Source: Cyanobium sp. FGCU52 (lineage in GTDB: Bacteria; Cyanobacteriota; Cyanobacteriia; PCC-6307; Cyanobiaceae). Taken from it: DNA of 64,000 bases. Each line of letters starts with the position of its first letter. The stretch's first letter is position 1. Below the pieces are notes generated by a model that was not told where the DNA came from, did no database searches, and saw only the letters and a program-made list of their open reading frames with translations. Made by a program: the position numbers and the translations under genes. Location of the stretch: NCBI GenBank assembly GCA_024958715.1, contig JANWUS010000041.1, positions 1 through 64,000 on the forward strand. The letters are read 5' to 3'. This document shows, one piece after another, positions 60,020-64,000 of this stretch.

Positions 60020-60257
60020 TCATCTCCAGGATCCGGTCGCTCATCTGCAGGTGCGGTTGCCTCATTGGGATTTGTGCCGGCGTTCAGCGGCTCCCTGCCG
60101 CCGGCTGCTCCAGGGCCTTGCGGAGAAGGCTTTCGGCGCCGTAGCCGACTCAGTCAGGCCTGGCACGCGCCATCATCGGGGATTGCCCCCAGTTGGGGAC
60201 GTCGGTGCTGGCCCTGCACGGCCCACACTGGTACACACCGAAGCCACCACGCCCGCC
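60020..60257. other. Intergenic stretch after the zeta remnant
   Basis: No gene recognised. It likely contains the decayed N-terminal part of the zeta-like gene and the promoter of the small gene at 60258. GC rises again towards its end, marking the return to core-like sequence. Confidence 0.35.
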
Positions 60258-60449
60258 ATGGCGGACCCCAACCTCACGATCCATTCCGGCAGCTGCCTGG
60301 GGCGCACCTGCCTGAAGTGGGGCGTGGATGGCGAACTCACCGCACTCGACCGCGAGTTGATCATGGAGCGCCTGGCCCAGGTGGATCATGATGTGGCCGC
60401 CCTGCGCCGGGGCACCCTGGATCGCCAACCATGTCCCTCGACCAGTTGA
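60258..60449 (+). CDS. Small hypothetical protein upstream of Nif11 gene
   Basis: A 63-residue protein: MADPNLTIHSGSCLGRTCLK, then WGVDGELTALDRELIMERLAQVDHDVAALRR, a CxxxxC pair near the N-terminus and a helical C-terminal half. No family recognised. It overlaps the Nif11-domain gene by 19 bases in a different frame, which suggests co-translation. Confidence 0.55.
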   Translation: MADPNLTIHSGSCLGRTCLKWGVDGELTALDRELIMERLAQVDHDVAALRRGTLDRQPCPSTS

Positions 60450-60646
60450 AAGCCTTTCTGGGCCTGATGTCCACAGACATGGCACTGCGCCAGACGGTCA
60501 TGGCGGCGGCCACGGCCGACGATGTTGCTCAGATCGCCGGCAAACTCGGCTATCAATTCTCCGGCGATGAGCTGCTGCGTCTGTCTGGGCAGAAGGTGGG
60601 CCGCGTCAAGGTGACCAAGCAGGATATTCCTGGCGAGTACAACTAG
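60431..60646 (+). CDS. Nif11-domain small protein
   Basis: A 71-residue protein with the Nif11/leader-peptide pattern: SLDQLKAFLGLMSTDMALRQ, TVMAAATADDVAQIAGKLGYQFSGDELL. In marine picocyanobacteria Nif11-type leaders precede prochlorosin lantipeptide cores; here there is no Gly-Gly cleavage site, no Cys/Ser/Thr-rich core (the tail is VKVTKQDIPGEYN) and no LanM-type gene nearby. It is probably a stand-alone Nif11 protein of unknown role. Confidence 0.85.
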   Translation: MSLDQLKAFLGLMSTDMALRQTVMAAATADDVAQIAGKLGYQFSGDELLRLSGQKVGRVKVTKQDIPGEYN

Positions 60647-60701
60647 CCAGATTGAGGCGATCTGCCGCTTGTTCCCATCTGGGGGCAGGCGGCATGAATG
60701 A

Positions 60702-61091
60702 TCAGGGCCAGGCGATGAAAGTGACCGGCTCATATTTCGCAATCGTGATCCGCCAGGCCCTCGTGGCCAGCTCCTCGAGGCTGCTGAGCAGCGTTGCCGT
60801 TTCACCGCCGGCCAGCCAGTTCGCCTTGAGCAGGGGAAGCTGCTCGCTCATCACCTCCAGCGGCAGTTCCACCAGCAGCAGGCTGCTTTCCCCGGCGGCC
60901 CGCTGCATCGGACCCTCATCGCTGCGCTGCCACAGTCGCAGCAGCAGTTCCAGCGCCAGGGCGCGGCCATCGTCGCCAGGATCGCTGGCATCGCCTGCGC
61001 CGGCTGCCTGGGATTTGCCGTTCAGCGGCAGCGCCCGTTGACCGCCGATCTCCACCAGGGCCAGCGCTAGGAGATAGGGAGCCTCTGCCAT
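60702..61091 (-). CDS. Hypothetical protein
   Basis: A 129-residue frame starting MAEAPYLLALALVEIGGQRA, helical, with LALELLLRLWQRSDEGPMQRAAGESSLLLVELPLEVMSEQLPLL and ending TIAKYEPVTFIAWP. No family recognised. The frame is open to 61232; the ATG at 61089-61091 is one choice, as the earlier stretch VLLLILPGGIVPGVLIRQ may also be coding. It is convergent with the Nif11 gene and divergent from cp12. Confidence 0.5.
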   Translation of the reverse strand: MAEAPYLLALALVEIGGQRALPLNGKSQAAGAGDASDPGDDGRALALELLLRLWQRSDEGPMQRAAGESSLLLVELPLEVMSEQLPLLKANWLAGGETATLLSSLEELATRAWRITIAKYEPVTFIAWP

Positions 61092-61286
61092 GAAAACGAT
61101 CCAGTTGGGTGCCGCACCACCCTGGCGGATCAACACTCCCGGCACGATCCCGCCCGGCAAGATGAGTAAAAGTACTTGAAAAACGGCGGAGATTCGCCAG
61201 CGTTCGCCCGGCCTGTTGCCCCGCCCAGGCATCCGGCAGGGCTACATTCTCCGGGCCAATTCGCACCCCTGCGGGGGCTGTGTGCC

Positions 61287-61505
61287 ATGGCCACCATCAC
61301 AGTCCAGCTCCAGGCCTATCGTTCCGCCCTTGCCGATGCCCAGACCAAAGGCGACCAGGCGATCGCTCGCAAGATCGAGCAGCAGATCAGAGAACTCGAG
61401 GAATTCCAGCAGCGCCACCCCGAGGAGGCCGAGGCGCCATCGCCTTTCGAAGTGTTCTGCGACCTCAACCCTTCCGACATCAACTGCCGCGTCTACGACG
61501 ACTGA
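61287..61505 (+). CDS. CP12-type Calvin-cycle regulatory protein
   Basis: The 72-residue protein ends with the CP12 C-terminal block FEVFCDLNPSDINCRVYDD, with the cysteine pair C58 and C67 that forms the disulfide binding GAPDH. The N-terminal part (helix IARKIEQQIRELEEFQQR) lacks the first cysteine pair that normally binds phosphoribulokinase. CP12 forms a redox-controlled complex with GAPDH and PRK that shuts the Calvin cycle in the dark. Variants missing the N-terminal pair are known in marine cyanobacteria and phages. Confidence 0.85.
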   Translation: MATITVQLQAYRSALADAQTKGDQAIARKIEQQIRELEEFQQRHPEEAEAPSPFEVFCDLNPSDINCRVYDD

Positions 61506-61592
61506 ACGGCGGCCGATTCGCTGTCGACTCTCCCCAGCCCTAGGGTTGTAGCCGGCTCTCTTCGCGACCCGACCACGGGCCATCGCCTGCGC

Positions 61593-62288
61593 ATGGACCT
61601 CACTCCCTTCCTGGCCACCGCCGACAAGGGGACCCATGAGGAAGGCCTGGAATCGATCGAGATTCCAGGCCGCGTCGCCATCGCGGCCAAGGGTCGTTTT
61701 CTGCTGCGCGCCTTGTGCCGCAGTTTCGGCGGCTACTCCCGGATCACCTGTGCCGTCACCGATCAGGAGGCCTGCCTCAACTATCTTGCGGAAGAAGCCG
61801 GTGATCCCTACGAGTTACTGGTCTGCACCGATTATCTCGAGAGCGGTAATGGTTTTGAGCTCGTGCGGGAGGCTCGCCAGCAGCATCCGAAGCTTCACGC
61901 TGTGATCCTGGCGCTCGGCGATGCCATCCCAGCCGAGTGTCTCGAGGCCCCATGGCTGGAGGCCGTTGTGGCCGAGGCTGACTTCGTCGATGATCAACAG
62001 CCCTTGCAGGCCGCCGTGATGGCGGTGTTGGGTGGCCACTCTTACCGCAGCCCATCTCTGCGCACGGGCATCCTGCCCTACCTGAGTTGCCCCAGGCTCA
62101 CCCCCCGCGAATACGAGGTTCTCGACCTGCTTGCCAGTGGTCTCAGCGACCGCGAAATCGCCAAGCGTCTTGTGGTGAGTGATGAAACGGCACACACCTA
62201 CACCAAGCGTTTGCTGCAGACCCTCAACGTCCATAACCGCCTGCAGGCCGTGCTGAAGGGAATGCGCTGCGGCATGATTCAGATCTGA
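61593..62288 (+). CDS. LuxR/NarL-type response regulator
   Basis: The 231-residue protein has a receiver-like N-terminal domain (~25-145; possible phosphoacceptor D80 in LLVCTDYLESGNGFEL, but the acidic pair and late lysine are weak) and a C-terminal LuxR HTH (~167-225: LTPREYEVLDLLASGLSDREIAKRLVVSDETAHTYTKRLLQ). It likely binds DNA; the degenerate receiver suggests atypical or no phosphorylation. No histidine kinase is next to it. Confidence 0.85.
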   Translation: MDLTPFLATADKGTHEEGLESIEIPGRVAIAAKGRFLLRALCRSFGGYSRITCAVTDQEACLNYLAEEAGDPYELLVCTDYLESGNGFELVREARQQHPKLHAVILALGDAIPAECLEAPWLEAVVAEADFVDDQQPLQAAVMAVLGGHSYRSPSLRTGILPYLSCPRLTPREYEVLDLLASGLSDREIAKRLVVSDETAHTYTKRLLQTLNVHNRLQAVLKGMRCGMIQI

Positions 62289-62359
62289 TTGCCCCCAACC
62301 GGGGACTTGGCCTGACGGAGCAGCTGACCGAACATTCGGCCGTCCAAGCCCTTGCTGCC

Positions 62360-62593
62360 ATGAGCCAGGCAACGTTCACCACCGCCCTCACCATCGGCGA
62401 ACTGGAAGCCAGTTATCCCCTCTACTGCAAGGCGCTGCGCATCCTGATCCGAGAAGAGAAAACCCTCCAGCAGATCCAGCGGAGTGTCTGCTGGTACCGC
62501 CTTGAGACGCTGCATCGCTGCCTGCCACGCCGTTATAAGGATCCAAACCACCTTTACTTCCATCTCAGGCGAGAGATCAGCGCTGAAGCGTGA
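62360..62593 (+). CDS. Small conserved hypothetical protein
   Basis: A 77-residue protein: TALTIGELEASYPLYCKALR, ILIREEKTLQQIQRSVCWYR and LHRCLPRRYKDPNHLYFHLRRE. Looks like a compact helical cyanobacterial hypothetical; aromatic and cysteine residues (3 Cys) are prominent. It follows the LuxR regulator by 71 bases on the same strand. No family recognised. Confidence 0.6.
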   Translation: MSQATFTTALTIGELEASYPLYCKALRILIREEKTLQQIQRSVCWYRLETLHRCLPRRYKDPNHLYFHLRREISAEA

Positions 62594-62886
62594 TCTTGGC
62601 CCTATCTTGAATGGCAGCCGGTGATGCTCCCCCTCCGCCGGCTCCTGGAGTCTCTGCTCGGCGAACTGACCTCTGATGTCACATAAGTTCCGCGCAAGGG
62701 TGAGCCAAACGTAGCTTTCTGATTGGGCGATAGGACAATCTCCGAGGCTTGGTTCTGTTTCATGCCGCTGAAATCTCATGTAAATCTAAGCTTCCTTCTT
62801 GGCGCCAGCCTGGTTATCCTTCATCCAGCCCGTTATGTCCAGGCGTCGGGCCGCCCTGCCATGCGACACCCGATCGCTCTGACGTC
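62594..62886. other. Intergenic stretch before the MBL-fold gene
   Basis: About 290 bases with lower GC, no gene, no terminator with a T-run and no recognised operator. It should carry the promoter of the MBL-fold/methyltransferase pair. Confidence 0.35.
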
Positions 62887-63624
62887 ATGACCACCATCAC
62901 CGAAATCGCTCCCGATCTGTTCCGGCTCTCGATCCACGTGCCGGAACTGGACATGCAGTTCAACCACTTTCTGGTGCGGGATCAGCAGCCCCTGCTGTTT
63001 CACGCCGGCCTGAAGGGCATGTTCCCCCAGCTCCGCGATGCCGTGGCCACGCTCATTGATCCGGCCGCGCTGCGCTACGTGGCCTGGAGCCACTTCGAGG
63101 CGGATGAGATCGGCGGTCTCAACCAGTGGCTCGAACTCGCCCCGGAGGCCGAACCCGTGTGCACCTTTGTGGGCAAGGTTGTCAGCGTCGACGACGTGGC
63201 CCTCCGGCCCGCCCGCGGCATGACGCCCGCCGATGTGCTCGCCACCGGCACCTATCGCTTCCGTTTCCTTTCCACGCCCCACCTGCCCCACGGCTGGGAT
63301 TCCGGCCTGCTGTTCGAGGAAACGCGCCGCACCCTGTTCTGCTCCGATCTCTTCCACCACTTCGGCGATCCACCGCCGCTCGTGTCCCACGACCTGATCG
63401 GTCCCTCCCTGGCGGCGATGGAACAGATGCAGCAGGGCCCGCTGGCCGGGTATATGCCCTACACCCCGCAAACCGATGGCCTGCTGGCAGCCCTCGCCTC
63501 TCTCCAGCCGGAAACCCTGGCGCTGATGCACGGCTCCTCCTATTCCGGCGCCAGCGCTCCGATGCTCAACGAGCTGGCCGCTGCCATGCAGCAGGTGTTC
63601 GGCGGCGCCTCCTTTTCGCCATGA
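62887..63624 (+). CDS. MBL-fold/ODP-like (flavodiiron-type) oxygen-binding domain protein
   Basis: The 245-residue protein is a metallo-beta-lactamase-fold domain of the flavodiiron ODP type: NHFLVRDQQPLLFHAG, then WSHFEADEIGGLN (metal ligands H-x-E-x-D), FLSTPHLPHGWDSGLLFE, LFCSDLFHHFG and ALMHGSSYSG. There is no flavodoxin domain, so it is a stand-alone ODP-like protein that may bind iron/oxygen or hydrolyse an unknown substrate. The ATG is at 62887; it overlaps the next gene by 4 bases. Confidence 0.83.
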   Translation: MTTITEIAPDLFRLSIHVPELDMQFNHFLVRDQQPLLFHAGLKGMFPQLRDAVATLIDPAALRYVAWSHFEADEIGGLNQWLELAPEAEPVCTFVGKVVSVDDVALRPARGMTPADVLATGTYRFRFLSTPHLPHGWDSGLLFEETRRTLFCSDLFHHFGDPPPLVSHDLIGPSLAAMEQMQQGPLAGYMPYTPQTDGLLAALASLQPETLALMHGSSYSGASAPMLNELAAAMQQVFGGASFSP

Positions 63625-64000
63625 GCGCCACCGACTATTTCGCGGCCCATGCGTCGTCCGAGCAAGAGCAGCTCCGGCTCCAGGGCCTGGAGCTCACCTG
63701 GGATCCCATCACCCACCGCCGCCTGCTCGCGGCCGGCGTCGGCGAAGGCCAGCGCGCTCTGGTGGTGGGTGCCGGACGCGGCAGCATCACCCGCCTGCTG
63801 GCCGAGCTCACGGGCACGCGCGTGGTCGCCGCCGACGTGGATCCCCGCTTTCTCGATCCCGCCGATCCCCGCTACGAGATCCGCCGGCTCGACATCACCG
63901 ATCCAACGGTGCTCCCAGGCGAGCGGTTCGATGTGATCCACTGCCGCTTCCTGTTGATGCACCTGGGCGATCCCCTCGCCGTGCTGCGCACCCTCGCTCG
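63621..64000 (+). CDS. SAM-dependent methyltransferase, N-terminal part (runs off window)
   Basis: The 126 visible codons start MSATDYFAAHASSEQEQLRL and include the SAM motif I ALVVGAGRGSITRLLAELTG, then VVAADVDPRFLDP and FDVIHCRFLLMHLGDPL, a class I methyltransferase of the type acting on small molecules. The C-terminal end is outside the window. The ATG overlaps the MBL-fold gene stop (ATGA), so the pair is probably one operon. Confidence 0.85.
   Translation, partial: MSATDYFAAHASSEQEQLRLQGLELTWDPITHRRLLAAGVGEGQRALVVGAGRGSITRLLAELTGTRVVAADVDPRFLDPADPRYEIRRLDITDPTVLPGERFDVIHCRFLLMHLGDPLAVLRTLA

Noticed and set aside
60431-60646. Prochlorosin/lantipeptide precursor
   Set aside because: Nif11 domain present, but no Gly-Gly-type cleavage site, no Cys-containing core and no modifying enzyme nearby.

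Overview
This is a GC-rich chromosomal segment of a cyanobacterium, most likely a picocyanobacterium of the Synechococcus/Cyanobium type. The evidence is direct. RNA polymerase beta' is split into rpoC1 and rpoC2. An orange carotenoid protein gene sits beside its ketolase and its fluorescence recovery protein. There is a Hli/SCP chlorophyll-binding protein, a CP12-type Calvin-cycle regulator, a PAP/fibrillin protein, Ycf35, and a biotin cluster with the BioK-type esterase known from picocyanobacteria. No rRNA, tRNA, CRISPR array or intact insertion sequence was seen.

Layout. (1) 1-2718, minus strand: rimP-nusA-ylxR-infB translation/transcription operon, with infB cut by the window edge. (2) 2843-10632: a CxxC hypothetical, metallophosphoesterase, HhoA/HtrA-type protease, rpiA, a GAF-GGDEF-EAL c-di-GMP protein, a GNAT protein and a HerA/YjgR-type ATPase. 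(3) 10669-14143: a PPC-glutaredoxin fusion, a PAP/fibrillin protein and the photoprotection operon ocp-crtW-frp, whose ORFs overlap and which ends in a clear hairpin terminator. (4) 14371-25050: a cyclic-nucleotide-binding protein, glycogen phosphorylase, an atypical pyruvate-kinase-like protein, a PstS/SphX phosphate-binding protein, a TerB-like protein, a CHASE4-GGDEF-EAL protein and hisD. (5) 25155-37998: rpsT, tatD, rpoB-rpoC1-rpoC2 followed without a gap by hli and rlmN, then a J-domain protein. (6) 38018-45723: AmpG-like permease, HEAT-repeat protein, DUF2997-ycf35-ferredoxin-aldo/keto reductase run, rsmG, a membrane J-domain protein, DUF3143 and bioA. (7) 46102-49753, minus strand: bioF-bioK-bioC-bioD plus a tiny coupled membrane ORF.

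(8) 49993-60019 is the accessory region. A five-gene overlapping type I restriction-modification operon (hsdM-rhuM-hsdS-hsdR plus an MtlR-like protein with a HEPN-type RX4H motif) is flanked upstream by decayed defence genes: a second, broken rhuM joined to the C-terminal end of a VapB antitoxin, a truncated vapC, and a zeta-like toxin that has lost its ATP-binding N-terminus but keeps its small partner gene. HsdS and the broken genes have a lower GC content by eye than the rest. (9) 60258-64000 returns to core-like cyanobacterial small genes: a Nif11-domain protein, CP12, a LuxR-type regulator, a diiron/MBL-fold protein and a partial methyltransferase.

The best candidate for something not yet described is the five-gene hsd operon with two non-canonical members (RhuM and the MtlR/HEPN-like protein), next to a graveyard of related toxin and rhuM fragments. 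Functional names rest on recognition of motifs and family patterns by eye; no database search was run.
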